64,000 nt of DNA from Prinsepia uniflora (GCA_032719365.1 CM064872.1:21669572-21733571), one strand, 5' to 3'. Counted from the first letter of the stretch, positions 19,511 through 34,000 are shown. Numbers and translations are program-made. Notes: generated from the letters alone by a model not told the origin.

Positions 19511-22500
19511 TAACAAGACCCATCCCAACTTGACTTTGATAATCGTGTCCGGTCCTGCTCCTGTCTGACAAGTCAACTGACCTCCTCAGCACTTGTTAGA
19601 CAAGGGATAATTACACTGATTTATGCTCATGCCTCCACCTCTTGATCAACCCCGAATGTCGTGCCACGGCCTGGAGGGTCATAAAAACAGAAAAGGTGTG
19701 AGTGGACAAAAATAATAGTCCTTGAAAATACATTTCAAATAGACCATTTCCCCCTCCAGTTTATCAAACCATGCATGCATAGGGTAAAACATATGAATAA
19801 CAATGACTAGCTTTCCAGCCAAATCACATGAGCAGTATCAAATCCCGGCTCTCAAGCCAAAACATATGAAAATACTAAGCTGGCCACAAAGACCAAAACC
19901 CGCACTCAATACCAGTATGAAAAGAATGACCAAAACCCGTACTCAATACCAGTACGCAATCACAATCAACAACAAACAGCACTACTCACAAGTGCACAAT
20001 CAATCAATCAATCAATCAATCAATCCGCACTACGCGTAGGCCAACCTCGGGAACTGCACTCAGTGTAATGACCCGTCCCAAATTCCATGATTAGATTAGT
20101 GACTAATCACGATTAATGAGGCTAATCCGTGATTAGTAGAGCGAAATCGGACGAACGATGCGAAATGATCGTTTTGCCCCTGATCGTCGCAAAACGTTGA
20201 CTTTTTATTCGGGCGGTCAAATGGACTTTGACCGATGACCGTGACGTAGTTCGTGACATCACGAGTTCATAGACAGGTGGTACGTTCAATTCCGACGTTC
20301 GAGGAGGAAGTTATGACCTTCGGAAGCTTAGGGACATTTTGGTAATTTTGGTTAAAAAGGGGCAAATGTTGACTTTTTTACCAAGAGGTCCGATGGCCGA
20401 GGGCCGAAGACCGTTATGTAGATAAAGACGATACGAATCCATAGACAGGCGGCACGTCGAATTCGGACGTTCGACGGCGAAGTTACGGTTCACGGAAGTT
20501 CAAGTGCATTATTGCCCGAATTACGAAACGAGTTAACTTTTGGACTTTAGTGGGGTCCAGATATTTAAGGGAGGCCCAATTGATGAGTGACAAGTGTCAC
20601 CCATCCACAGTCCACCTATATTGATTCATGCACCGTGCAAACCATTCCATTTTCTCCATTTCAAACACACACAAAACACAACCCGATCTCACCCATTTTC
20701 CTCCCATCCGTGCAACCCAAAACCCATCCACTCTTCACCCATGACCAGGCAGAGGACCAGGGAGACTGAGGAGGTTGCTGGGCGGCCAAAACCGCCGTCC
20801 ACGGCGGCGAGAGGAGGAGGAACCCCTGAGGTTCACGGTTAGTCCATTTTGACCCCATTTTTCCATTTTTGTTGTTATGGTTGGTTTTTAATGGTTTTAA
20901 TGAGTCCATTAGGTTGCTAGGGACATGTTAGGAAGGTTTAAGGAAGCTTGGGATGGCTGGGCAGCCATGGGTGTAGTTTTGGAAACTTGAACCGTTTGGT
21001 TCAAAATCGAACCATAGGATTTAGACGTTTTCGGTTGCGTTTAAGGATTGGAATGGATAGAAAACATCAAAATAGGATAAAAGGAACCAAAAAGGAAGAA
21101 CTAGAATGAAAAATAGGGTGTCTAGGGATGTGAACCGGTCACGCCGGTCCAGTTGGACCGGCCAAACCAGGTGAACCGGCCATGAACAGTAAAACCGGTC
21201 TGCTGGAGGTTAGTGCCGATGAACAGTATTTTTGACTTTCTAGGGGCTCGTGAGGACGTGTGGGCCATAATTTGGGAAAGTGTTCAAAACGGGAAATCTT
21301 CTATTCGATGTAATGAACATTTTGGGACTGGTTTCGTGTCGATCGGACACCGTCTCGATATGTTTCGGGGCATCGGAAGGTTTAGGGTCTGTTTAAAAAT
21401 AGTTAAAAGTTCGGAAAAATTACGGGGCTTTAATAGGAGGTTAATTAAGTAGTTAGTAACCTTCTATTAAAATTTGGACAGGTTTGGGAGTCCCAGTAAT
21501 GGTGATCGGCTAAGGGAGCCGAATGGCACGCAAATCGAGGCGGCAGCTCGGACGGTCTATGAGTGGACCTTTTTTTTCTAAATTGGTGCATGCATAAATG
21601 TTTATTATATGTTTTATTACTTGTTGATGATGCCATAGGTGAATTTGTATGTGTTTACGTATAAGCACGTATTTCGAGGTCTCGGCCTTATACGGTGCTT
21701 ATACGGGTCTGTATTTCTTTATTGGTTTTAATGAAATTGTTTTGGATTTCTAAAAGGATATACTCGGGTATGAAACGCATTTGGTTTTGTCTTGGGCATA
21801 TGACCTTAGATATCGGGCACGGTGCCCAGCTGATGTCCTATGTTCGGGCACGAGACCCAGGTTACTTTACGGTTTTGATTTCAGGTTAGGGAACCTTAAA
21901 TGGATTTCCCGGTTCATGACGGTTTATGAGAACCCGGCATGAACCCTTGTTATGGATATTATGGATCATGACGGTTCAGAGGAACCGGACATGGATATTA
22001 TGTTAAGTATATATATGTTCATCTACCTTCCTTTACTTCTATTATCTCCTCTGGGGAGGGTCGTTGGCCTGGGTGGACCCCCGGAGTAGTCACGGAGCAC
22101 CGACTGAGTGGAGTCATCCCCCAGTTGGGTTTCCTTACTCTCAGGAAGGTTATGATTACTATTACCTCGGGTAGGGTCAGTGGTCTGTGGACATTGATCT
22201 TGACTTTGAGGAGACTCGGATTAAGACCTGGGTAGCACGCGCGTAGCTGTGGAAACCGTGACAGGATTGGTTGTGTGAATTATATGTATATATGATGTAT
22301 GCTATATGATATGATATATGATGTGTGTTTACACAGGTTTTGGGCAGTGGCCCGTATGGTTAGTTTCTTACGATTTGGGCTGAGTCCCTTATGGATTTGG
22401 GCAGTAGCCCGTGTATTTGATTTCATTAAGGTTTTTTCTGGATAAATGGTTTTCGAATGCATGCATGCTTTTTAGTGAAGGGTACAAATGTCTTCTCGTT

Positions 22501-24085
22501 AAAATGTTTTTATAAACTCTTGTTTTGTCCACTCGCAGCTTTTAATGTTTTGATTGCCCTTCAGGTTGACATCAGATGTGGACTGTAGCAGAGACCGAGA
22601 TATCACATACCTCCTCCGGATCCTGGGGTACTCTGATAGCCCGGGAGGGCAAAGGTCGAAATTATCCCTTGTCTGACGCTCCGTGTCAGACGGGAGCAGG
22701 GTCATCCCGCACTAATCACGGGGGGATTGGGATGGGTCCTGTCACTCAGGCACCATCCGAGTCCTGTCTGGGAACCGCACTCGTACCATCTAGACTTACC
22801 ACATACTCGAGAACCGCACTCATGCACATCTGAGTAGTCACATCTAAGAACTGCACTCGCATCATCCAGACACGTACCAGTATCCACAATCACAAACACA
22901 ATCCATACCACAAACACATATCAAGCATGTCCTTAACTTCAAACCAAGTCATAATCATTCCCGACAGGGTCTCAAGCCCAAAAGCCATTTACACGTAAAT
23001 CCGTAAAATCTCATTTGAAAACATTAAAATAATCCAGAAATCATCTTTGACTCACCAACTAAGTTAAAATATCTTTTTTGAAACCTTTTTAATTCCGGGC
23101 CTAGCCCAAAATATCATTTGCACATATCATGTAAAACGTGCCCAAAAGACCAATTAAAATAATCATTAAATCACAAATAATCATGCCAAATCACCATGAC
23201 ATTATTGCAAACCAAATCATGCAATCAATCATGTAAAACATTTAACTATGCATGCATCATAATCTAGAAAACAAACGTCCACTCACACACCGTCCAAATC
23301 GCGTGATTCCGAGCTGCACGCCTTTTCGTAACTTCCGGAAATCCCGAATCCTCGAATCACCTGAACTCAATCCCAAGTTTCTCTCAATTCCGCCATGTTT
23401 GTTCGTGGCCTTCTCTGTTTCAATTCTTCTCAAATTTGAGCTGGTTACATTCCAATTGATCCCAGAAGACTCAATTGAATCTCAATTTGAATCATCACAA
23501 CCTATTACTTTTATTTCGAATTTTGGAAGATTTGAGCTTCCACGGGTTTGGGTATTCAGGTTTAGGGGTTTATCTTCCTCAATTCTCCTCTAATTCTCAC
23601 TCGTTTTTCTCTGTGGATTCGTCCCACCGTCTCAGGTTTTATACTTGGCCGCATCCATCAATCAATTTGATGAAATTTGAACGAAGGGGTGGGCGGTTTG
23701 TTGTATCTCAACAACACTACAACACCTCCAGCTATCACGACAGGGCCACTAAGCCCTCTCTACCTGTGACAGATGTCACCAACAGGACAAATGATTTGGG
23801 AAACATGACTGAATCAACCAATTCCAGCCCAATTTACCATTTTACCCTTACCAACAAAATGACCAAAATGCCCCTCGCATTCCTAGGTCCGTAACTTTCA
23901 CATTCGAACTCCGATTGACGCATGCCGCTTGTCTACGGACTCAGCGCCTCGAGACCTACTTAACAGTATTTACAGAAAGTACCAAAAATGTCCTGAACAA
24001 AAAGTCAACTTTTGCCCCCCACAACCAAGGGCAAAATCGTCATTTCTTTCCAATTTTTCCTTTTTCGAATTTCCGGGTCATCACA
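19511..24085 (-). mobile_element. Solo gypsy-type LTR 'D', interrupted by solo LTR C
   Basis: On the minus strand it starts TGTGATGACCCGG (ending at 24085) and ends near 19511 (TAACAAGACCC in plus orientation, one change from TGACAGGACCC). Both sides carry AATAA (19506-19510 and 24086-24090). The length without the nested LTR is about 1.9 kb. It holds GTCCACTCAC at 23277-23286, its partner at 19698-19707 and the acceptor-like CTCCAG (reverse of 19671-19676). A (CAAT)n microsatellite lies at 19997-20024. Confidence 0.85.
20064..22744 (+). mobile_element. Solo LTR 'C' (same family as the LARD-like LTRs), nested in LTR D
   Basis: TGTAATGACC to GGGTCCTGTCA, flanked by a perfect CTCAG duplication (20059-20063, 22745-22749). 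Its first 100 bp match the minus-strand LTRs ending at 31008 and 43896. Landmarks: 22-bp inverted repeat 20241-20262; acceptor-like TTTGGACAG ending 21482; ATGAGTGGAC 21559-21568; short palindromes around GGGCACGGTGCCC (about 21816); GTCCACTCGC 22527-22536; TTCAG ending 22564; GTCAGACGGGAGCAGGG near 22685. Confidence 0.9.
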
Positions 24086-24090
24086 AATAA

Positions 24091-25355
24091 CATGGCTACT
24101 CCTTATGCAACATAGGTATCAGACACTTAATACAACTATGTCATGAGGATCACAAAAATAAAAGAACATGCTTTCGACTGAGATACATAAAGCCACAATT
24201 AATAACGAACATAACGAAAGAAATGTGATTTTGAATTTCCTAGTGTCCTCAAACATTATCAAACTACAAATAACCAAAATTTGATCTTTTACATGATTGA
24301 AGCTTATGATATGATAGCCAAATAGGCAGGTTGATACCATAAATTTTAAGATCCCATAAGACCAAATTTGGTCACTCTCAATCAGTGACCAACTGATTAA
24401 CATTAACAACAACAATCACTCTACTAGTGATCAAACACCAAAAATTCAAACTGAAATTGGATCAATCAACATTGAAAAGGTTAAAGAAATTAAACACAAA
24501 GAGCAAATTGGATGCAAGGCACAAAGAAATAATAATTTGAAATTACAAAAACAAGTAATCGAAAAGTGCAAAAAAAAATTGAAGTGCTTAAGAAAAAATT
24601 TCATGGTAAGAGCTTAAGAAGCACGTACCTTTGGGGCTCACTGAGAGTTAAGAGGTTGCAGAAACTGCATAATAGAGAAGACGTCTAGATGAATCCAAGA
24701 AGGCACGAATTGAAGGGACATGCGATTAATGAAAGAGGAAGTCAGTGGATTTTGCTTTACGATTAGACAAATTAAAAATCTTGATAATGATAAAAAGGAA
24801 GAAAATTTCAGTCCAACTATGTGAAGTGCAGATTGTGGACTAGTCCTATTAATCAGTTTTTTGGTTCGGTTTTTTTGCCGAAACCGAAGCCAAAACTGAA
24901 CTGGATTGAGAATCGATTATGATTCGGTCCGATTCTCAGCCTCAAAATTGGTTGAACCGGTTCGGTTTGATTTTAAATTGATTTAACTGATTTTCGTCTA
25001 CGATAGAGAGAACGAGGGAGAGGCTGAGAGAAAGAGGCTGAGGCAGTGAGCTTCGAGGTTAGAAGACGACGGATCGAGGTTTGAAGAAGACAGATTGAGT
25101 TTTGAAGATGACGAATCAGGCTTCATGTTCAACGAAGATGGAGATGAGGACTTAGAGGGAGATGGAGAGATCATGGGAGAAGGAGAAATCATGAGAGGGA
25201 AGCGAGGCCATGAGTTTCAACGAAGCTGGAGAGGATGAGGTCGAACTCAAAGGTTGGCTTCTGGGCTTCAACGAAGACGAATAGGTAAAGAGAGAGGGAG
25301 ATGGAGAGGTCAAAGCTGGTGAGTGGTGAGAGTTCGTGAGGGTGAGAAATAGAAG
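24091..25355. other. No gene; A+T-rich flank and GGTTCGG-type repeat
   Basis: 24091-24850 shows nothing I recognise. At 24862-24990 GGTTCGGTTTTTTT and CGGTCCGATTCT occur, similar in the same orientation to 44215-44260; such sequences are common in degenerate DNA transposons. 25000-25340 is purine-rich with GAGAGG/GAAGA repeats and has no convincing coding frame. Confidence 0.4.
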
Positions 25356-28300
25356 CATAAGCCTATCCAGTATACCGCTACTAGACACCATAAGCCTATC
25401 CAGTATCGTACCTCGAACAACGTACAAGATACATACAACTACCCATCAATCAGCCTACAACCACCTAGGTTGTAGCCAATCATGTTTCTATAATGGAGTC
25501 CATCTCTCCAATCCAGTACCAGACAGATCAAAACTCCGACCCATTATCAATTTCCAAATCCGGATCCGAATCCGCAATTTCATAAGAAATCCCGAATTCA
25601 AACCCAAAAATCATATCCAATACCATGTTCAAATCTGAATCCGAAATCATCATTCCGTAAGCTAGCATTTGGAATAACCATTCCGAACCCAAATCCATAA
25701 AAGGAAATCCACAGTCAAGCTCTAGAATCAAATCCGGAATCGTCACCCAGAATCCGATTCCAAAACCCAAATCCAGAAATCCTCTTTCAAGTTCCAAAAT
25801 CAAATCCTGAATCGTCATCCAGAAATCTGATTCCAAAACTTGAAATATCTTTTACGTCTACCCAGACGCACCAAACCGAACCTATCGGTTACCTGCTCAA
25901 CGGATTACCACATTACAATCGATTGACTTCATAGGGAAGCCAATCCCAACCTCAACACAACACAAGGTCTGACAATATCCGACCACGTCGGAAAACTACT
26001 CACCTGAGTAATATACCATACGGGATTCACTTTGAAAAGAAGTTCAGTCCCATCATCTTCAACTCAAACATCCAAGTAAGAGCGATAAACTCTCCACATA
26101 TCTGGATCATCAAGATCACGATCCAGATCCATCACTACGTCAACCGACCATAGACGTCACGATCGAGGATCGTCACGACGTCTAAAGTCCTCAACACCAA
26201 AATCCGGATCCACCTAGGATCACACAGCTCACTCAGTTAACAATCCACCTAAGATCCGATCATAGGGTCTTACACCCTCAACGAATCTGCATACTGACAC
26301 CTCGTTCTTCAACCAATTCCCACATCTTAAATAGATCAATCAACGACGAGCCACGTCGAGACTATGGATTCTCCCTAATCACTTTGTATCGATCCTTGTC
26401 ATTCCACCGAGGAAAAACCAAGGATGATCGAATATAATGACATCAAAATCCATCCTACGTGAATTCAAACAAAACTCGCTACACTCACCACGTCATGTAA
26501 CCTAACATCGTCTGCCACCAAGTAGAAAATGAGAAATCTCAGTCACCTAACTTCGATATACTCAACTCCACCTGATGACCAAAGACAAATCTCGGGTTCA
26601 CTAACCAATACACGATCAATGTAATGGTGACAAAACCATCATCAACCGTCATCTGCCATCATATACCATGGCAGAACCTGAGAAGTCACCCTAAGGACTT
26701 CGAAATACCCAATACCAATGTGGAAAACCCGCATTCCTCTCGTCACCTCAATCGCCACCTCTCGCGATTCCGAAGCTCCAACCATATCGAAACCAACACA
26801 CTTGGACATCAACCACGTGTCCCCGTTGTACTGGTTATGGACACAGGCCCATTTACGACCGTATATGTACATCCAAAAGGATGTCATTTCATCCTAATCT
26901 GATGTACCACTCGATTGAAAAGTCACAACAGACCCCTGCTGTGATCCGCAGTCAAATCTCTGCATACCGCCGTATCTGACCAATCCTGACCAATTCTGGC
27001 CAATACTGACCAACTGGTCGCTAATCCCCCATGATAATACTCGATCCTCACTCCTCAACTACCACTGGATCCTATCCAGTCCATCACTATCCATGATCCA
27101 CTCTCGAACCACAGATACCGAACATATGCCCATCACGACGGATGTGACTCAACGTCATCACAATCGCCGGCACCAGCACCAGCACGAGTACCAGTACCAA
27201 CGCATTATCACCTACACTAGTATCAGCACACAGGCATCCACACTAGTAGCAGCACACTAACACCAGTATCAGTATCAGCATCGGCACACCGGTTGCAAAT
27301 CTGACAACCCCAGATCTCCTCTCATACCGAGCAACGACCCCGTACCTCTGCTCGAATAGGAGAACTCTGCCTCCCTCGTACCTGAAAACTCTCGGTACAG
27401 TCACCCTAACATCTCACACGAGAAAAGGAAACGTTCCCCGAACGTCAACGATTCCCAACAATCGTAGCTACAAACACGCTCGGTAGTAGCGCCTGCCACA
27501 CACTCGTGCAGACCTAACTACCAGGCATCACTATCGAGATTCGCATCCAACAGAATCAACTACATGTATTAACCATTCCAGATCCCACTCAGGGATTCCA
27601 TCGACAAGTACCAACCCTAGTAACTTGTCCAAATCAAACTCTAACAAGTCGTAACTCGACTAAACCAAATGTCGTCTACCAGGTCATCCACGACCTTAGT
27701 TGTACCAACAATTCATCACAACTACCGTAGCACGACAACCCACTAGATCTAACCGATCATTATAACCTCGACTGCAGAGTGCAGTCCTAACACAAGCTGA
27801 CATGACTAGACCGACTAACGAATCCAAATGCGAATAGTCGTCCAAGTCAAACCATTTGCCAACTCACATTTCCGAACCATACACCCAAGGTAGGGTTCCA
27901 CGATCACACCTAGGGTCACTCAGAACCCAACTGCTAACTGCAGTATAATCCAAAATCTGACCATACACGTGGTCTTAACATCGAAAAGACGTCAATCCAA
28001 CTAGGATTCCCCGAATCCGGCTTCCTCCAGCAGTATATCCGTTTAACTTAACCAAATCCGATCATCGGATGGTCACAACACCCAACCAGTCATTGGAACA
28101 GATCATACGACATCGTGAAAGACGATCCCAACTAACTGTCACACGATCAAAACGCTCAAGTACCGTTTACGTCATCCATTCATAGGGTCCCACTCTGCCA
28201 ACCCTGACAGAACTATGGCAACCCCGGCATCTAGTGCCGAACCAAGACATATCACGATTTCATCCTACTAACTATCGTATCGGCATCCCAATAATCAGGT

Positions 28301-28424
28301 TGACCACAAACTGTAGCCCCTTGAGATATCACATCCTCGACCTGCGTACATTCCAAGAGCTCCGTGGTTGCTCGAATAGAGACAACCCCGCTCTGATAAG
28401 CAATCCTATGCTCTGATACCACGT
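25356..28424 (-). mobile_element. LARD-like element internal region, left copy (truncated)
   Basis: On the minus strand this begins at the primer site beside LTR F1 and runs left until it is cut at about 25356. It matches 31640-34286 and 40129-41278 closely. No gag or pol motif was found on either strand. The longest shared frame (minus, 25528-25836, 102 codons) is a repetitive, hydrophobic and acidic sequence that I do not recognise. It is read as a non-autonomous derivative. 27170-27292 is a degenerate array of ACCAGY/ATCAGY hexamers. Confidence 0.7.
28410..28421 (-). promoter_or_regulatory. Primer binding site next to LTR F1
   Basis: Minus-strand TGGTATCAGAGC, complementary to initiator methionine tRNA, three bases from the LTR. 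It shows that F1 acts as a 5' LTR for the left internal copy. Confidence 0.9.
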
Positions 28425-31008
28425 TGACAGGACCCATCCCAATCCCCCCCCCCCCCCCCCCCCCCGGGATTAACATGGGATGACCCTGCTCCCATCTGAC
28501 ACGGGGATATTTCCGACTTTTGCCCTCCCAGGCTATCAGAGTACGCCAGGATCCGGAGGAGGTATGTGATATCTCGATCTCTGCTACAGTCCACATCCAA
28601 TGTCAACCTGAAGGGCAGTCAAAACATTAAAAGCTGTGAGTGGACAAAACAAGAGTTTATAAAAACATTTCATAAGAGAAGACATTTGTACCCTTCACTA
28701 AAAAGCATGAATGCATTCGAAAACCATTTATCCATAAAAAACCATAATGAAATCAAGTACACGGGCTACTGCCCAAATCCATAAGGGACTCAGACCAAAT
28801 CAGAAGAAACTAACCAAACGGGCCACTGCCCAAAACCTGTGTAAACACACATCATATATCATATCATATAGCATACATCATATATACATATAATTCACAC
28901 AACCAATCCTGTCACGGTTTCCACAGCTACGCGCGTGCTACCCGGGTCTCAATCCGCGTCTTCTCAAAGTCAAGATCAATGTCCGCAGACCACTGACCCT
29001 ACCCGAGGTAATAGTAATCATAGATTTCCTGAGAGTAAAGAACCCAACTGGGGGGTGACTCCACTCAGTCGGTGCTCCGTGACTACTCTGGGGTCCACCC
29101 AGGCCAACGACCCTCCCCGGAGGAGATAATAGAAGTAAAGGAAGGTATATAAATACATATATATACATAACATAAACAGTCATGCCCGGTTCCCTTGAAT
29201 CGTCATGATCCATTACATCCAACAAGGGTTCATGCCGGTTCCCATAAACCGTCATGAACCACGATACCATAACAAGGGTTCATGCCGGTTCCCATAAACC
29301 GTCATGAACCGAGAAATCCATTTAAGGTTCCCTGACCTGAAATCAAAACCGTAAAGTAACCTGGGTCTCGTGCCCGAACATAGGACATCAGCTAGGCACC
29401 GTGCCCGATATCTGAGGTCATATGCCCGAGACAAAACCAAATGGGTCTCATGCCCGAGTTTATCCTTTTGAGATCCAAAACCTTTTCATTAAAACCAAAT
29501 AAGAAATACAGACCCGTATAAGCACCGTATAAGGTCGAAACCTCGAAATACGTGCTTATACGTAACCACATACAAATGCACCCATGGCATCATCAAACAA
29601 GTAATAAAACATATAATAAACATTTATGCATGCACCAATTTAGAAAACAAGGTCCACTCACAGACCGTCCGAGCTGCCGCCTCGATTTGAGTGCCATTCG
29701 GCTCCCCGAGCCGATCACCATTACGGGACTCCCAAAGCTGTCCAAATTTTAATAGAAGGTTAATAACTACTTAATTAACCTCCTATGAAAGCCCCGTAAG
29801 TTTCCCGAACTTTTAACTATTTTTAAACCTACCCTAAACCTTCCGACACCCCGAAAACTATCCAAACGATGTCCGATTGACGCGAGACTTGTCCCAAAAT
29901 CTTCGTTACATCGAATAGAAGATTTCCCATGTTGAACACTTTTCCAAATTATGGACCACGCCTCCTCACGAGCCCCTAGAAGGTCGAAAACACTGTTCAT
30001 CATCACTAACCTCAGAAAATCGGTTTTTTCTGGTTTTTGGACCGGTTACTGTAGCAGTACTATTTCGAACCGGCGTGAACGGTTCAGGGGTTTTCTCCCT
30101 CTATTTTGGTCCGATTTCAACCCTAATTAATCCTATAATTCATATCTCTTCATTCCCTATCAATTCCAATCATCAAAACGACCTAAAAACCTCAAAATTT
30201 CATGGTTCAATTCTTGAACCATACGGTTCAAGCTTCCTAAAATTCTCCCATGGCTTCACAGCCGTCCTACACCTCCCAAAACCATTCCATTAGGACCCTA
30301 ATGACTCATTAAGCCCATCCTAATCATCTAATATCAACTATATCCACAAAAACACAATTATGGATCCAAAAATCAAAACCGAGCATTACCTCGGGTTCGG
30401 GTTTCCGCCGTGCATGGTGGCTCCCTCCTGGCCGGCCACCATCATCCTCAGTCCTTCCCTCACTCTCCTGGTTCCTCAAACGATCATGGGTTGATGGTTG
30501 GATTGGTTTGGGTTGCACAAAGATGGAGTGGAATGGTGAGATCGGGTTTGTGTTGTGGGGGATGGTTTGCACGACTAAGGGTTGGATTGGTTCGCCGTCG
30601 AACGTCCGAATTCGACGTGCCGTCTGTCTATGGATTCGTATCGTCCTTATCTATGTAATAGTCCTCGGCCCTCGGCCATCGGACATCCCGTCAAAAAGTC
30701 AACATTTGACCCCTTTTAACCAAAATTACCAAAATGCCCCTAAGCTTCCGAACGTCATAACTTCCTCCCCGAACGTCGGAATTGAACGTGCCACCTGTCT
30801 ATGAACTCGTGACGTTACGAACTATGTCACGGTCATCGGTCAAAGTCCATTTGACCGCTCCGATCGAAAAGTCAACATTTTGCCACGATCAAGCGCAAAG
30901 CGGTCATTTTGCATCGTTCGTCCGATTCCGCCCAACTAATCACGGATTAACCTCACTAATCGTGATTAGTCATTAATCTAATCATGAAATTCGGGACGGG
31001 TCGTTACA
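28425..31008 (-). repeat. LARD-like LTR 'F1' (2,584 bp)
   Basis: Minus-strand TGTAACGACCCGTCCC... to ...GGGTCCTGTCA. A run of 22 C lies at 28444-28465. GTGAGTGGAC (minus) is at 29652-29661, the partner at 28636-28645, the acceptor-like TTCAG at 28608, and the 22-bp inverted repeat at 30809-30830. A predicted middle exon is 29662-29747. It is flanked on both sides by internal sequence, so it is shared between two element copies. Confidence 0.88.
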
Positions 31009-34000
31009 ACCTTCCCACCTTAATTAATTTCGTCCTCGAAATTCCAACCGATCTAATTCCAACCGTTCTTCCCTCCTTAATTAGTTCCGTTCTTGAAACA
31101 CAAACTATCCTGATTCCACAACCACCTCGTGGAAAGTAAAATCGACCTCGAAACACGTGTACACTCGTACACCAACTAACTAGAACAAAACTCACTCGTG
31201 CAACCAGACGTACCACTAACGTTTACGTCGCATCGACTACATTCGACCACGTCGAATGACAGTAATCATATGTCCCGAATTCACACCACTTGTCAAATCT
31301 ACCATTTCGCTGACATAAACAACTAGACGGTTCCCTTCTCAATCACTAATTTATCCTGACGTCTGCTCCGACTGGGAGTAATCAGACCTCTCTCAACGAT
31401 CCACGTTGACACCTCCTACAAACTGTCACCACTTGACAGTCGCCAGTTAAAAATTGACACTATACTTACTTGTGATTATACTAACCCCCAAATTACTCAA
31501 CCTGTGTGTAATTGGACCCACCAGAATCACTATGACCCAATGCACAGTATCCAATGTCCAGTCCACGACCTCAACAAATCCAATGGTATCGAAACTAATC
31601 CGACTACTAACACGTTCACCAACGTATCACTGGTATATCCAGAATACCGCTACTAGACACCATAAGCCTATCCAGTATCGTACCTCGAACAACGTACAAG
31701 ATACATACAACTACCTATCAATCAGCCTACAACCACCTAGGTTGTAGCCAATCATGTTTCTATAATGGAGTCCATCTCTCTAATCCAGTACCAGACAGAT
31801 CAAAACTCCGACCCATTATCAATTTCCAAATCCGGATCCGAATCCGCAATTTCGTAAGAAATCCCGAATTCAAACCCAAAAATCATTTCCAATACCATGT
31901 TCAAATCCGAATCCGAAATCATCATTCCGTAAGCTAGCATTTGGAATAACCATTCCGAACCCAAATCCATAAAAGGAAATCCACAATCAAGCTCTAGAAT
32001 CAAATCCTGAATCGTCACCCAGAATCTGATTCCAAAACCCAAATCCAGAAATCCTCTTTCAAGTTCCAAAATCAAATCCTGAATCGTCATCCAGAAATTT
32101 GATTCCAAAACCTGAAAGAACTTTTACGTCTACCCAGACGCACCAAACCGAACCTATCGGTTACCTGCTCAACCGATTACCACATTACAATCGATTGACT
32201 TCATAGGGAAGCCAATCCCAACCTCAACACAACACTAGGTCTGAAAATATCCGACCACGTCGCAAAACTACTCACCTGCGTAATATACCATACGGGATTC
32301 ACTTTGAAAAGAAGTTCAGTCCCATCATCTTCAACTCAAACATCCAAGTAAGAGCGATAAACTCTCCACATATCTGGATCAACAAGATCACGATCCCGAT
32401 CCATCACTACGTCAACCGACCATAGACGTCACGATTGAGGATCGTCACGACGTCCAAAGTCCTCAACATCAAAATCCGGATCCACCTAGGATCACACAGC
32501 TCACTCAGCTTACAATCCACCTGAGATCCGATCATAGGGTCTTACACCCTCAACGAATCTGCATACTGACACCTCGTTCTTCAACCAATTCCCACATCTT
32601 AAATAGATCAATCAACGACGAGACACGTCGAGACTGTGGGTTCTCCCCAATCACTTTGTATCGATCCTTGTCATTCCACTGAGGAAAAACCAAGGATGAT
32701 CGAATATAATGACATCAAAATCCATCCTACTTGAATGCAAACAACACTCGCTGCACTCACCACGTCATGTAACCTGACATCGTCTGCCACCAAGTAGAAA
32801 ATGAGAAATCTCAGTCACCTAACTTCGATATACTCAACTCCACCTGATGACCCAAGACAAATCCCGGGTTCACCAACCAATACACGATCAATGTAATGGT
32901 GACAAAACCATCATCAACCGTCATCTGCCATCATCTACCATGGCAGAACCTGAGAAGTCACCCTAAGGACATCGAAATACCCAATACCAATACGGAAAAC
33001 CCGCATTCCTCTCGTCACCTCAATCGCCACCTCTCGCGATTCCGAAGCTCCAACCATATCGAAACCAACACACTTGGACAACAACCACGTGTCCCCGTTA
33101 GACTGGTTATGGACACATGCCCATTTACGACCGTATATGTACATCCAAAAGGATGTCATTTCATCCTAATCTGATGTACCACTCGATTGAAAAGTCACAA
33201 CAGACCCCTGCTGTGATCTGCAGTTAAATCTCTGCATACCGCCGTATCTAACCAATCCTGACCAATTCTGGCCAATACTGACCAACTGGTCGCTAATCCC
33301 CCATGATAATACTCGATCCTCACTCCTCAATTACCACTGGATCCTATCCAGTCCATCACTATCCATGATCCACTCTCGAACCACAGATACCGAACATATG
33401 CCCATCACGACGGATGTGACTCAACGTCATCACAATCGCCGGCACTAGCACCAGCACGAGTACCAGCATCAACGCATTATCACCTACACTAGTATCAGCA
33501 CACAGGCATCCACACTAGTAGCAGAACACTAACACCAGTATCAGTATCAGCATCGGCACACCGGTTGCAAATCTGACAACCCCGGATCTCCGCTCATACC
33601 GAGCAACGACCCCGTACCTCTGCTCGAATAGGAGAACTCTGCCTCCCTCGTACCCGACAACTCTCGGTACAGTCACCCTGACATCTCACACGAGAAAAGG
33701 AAACGTTCCCCGAACGTCCCCGATTCCCAACAATCGTAGCTACAAACACGCTCGGTAGTAGCGCCTGCCACACACTCGTGCATACCTAACTACCAGGCAT
33801 CACTATCGAGATTCGCATCCAACAGAATCAACCGCCTGTATTAACCACTCCAGATGCCACTCAGGGATTCCATCGACAAGTACCAACCCTGGTAACTTGT
33901 CCAAATCAAACTCTAACAAGTCGTAACTCGACTAAACCAAATGTCGTCTACCAGGTCATCCACGACCTTAGTTGTACCAACAATTCATGACAACTACCGT

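Noticed and set aside
27170..27292. CRISPR-like or satellite array
   Set aside because: Degenerate hexamer drift (ACCAGY/ATCAGY) with no constant repeat or spacer. A plant genome also makes CRISPR irrelevant.
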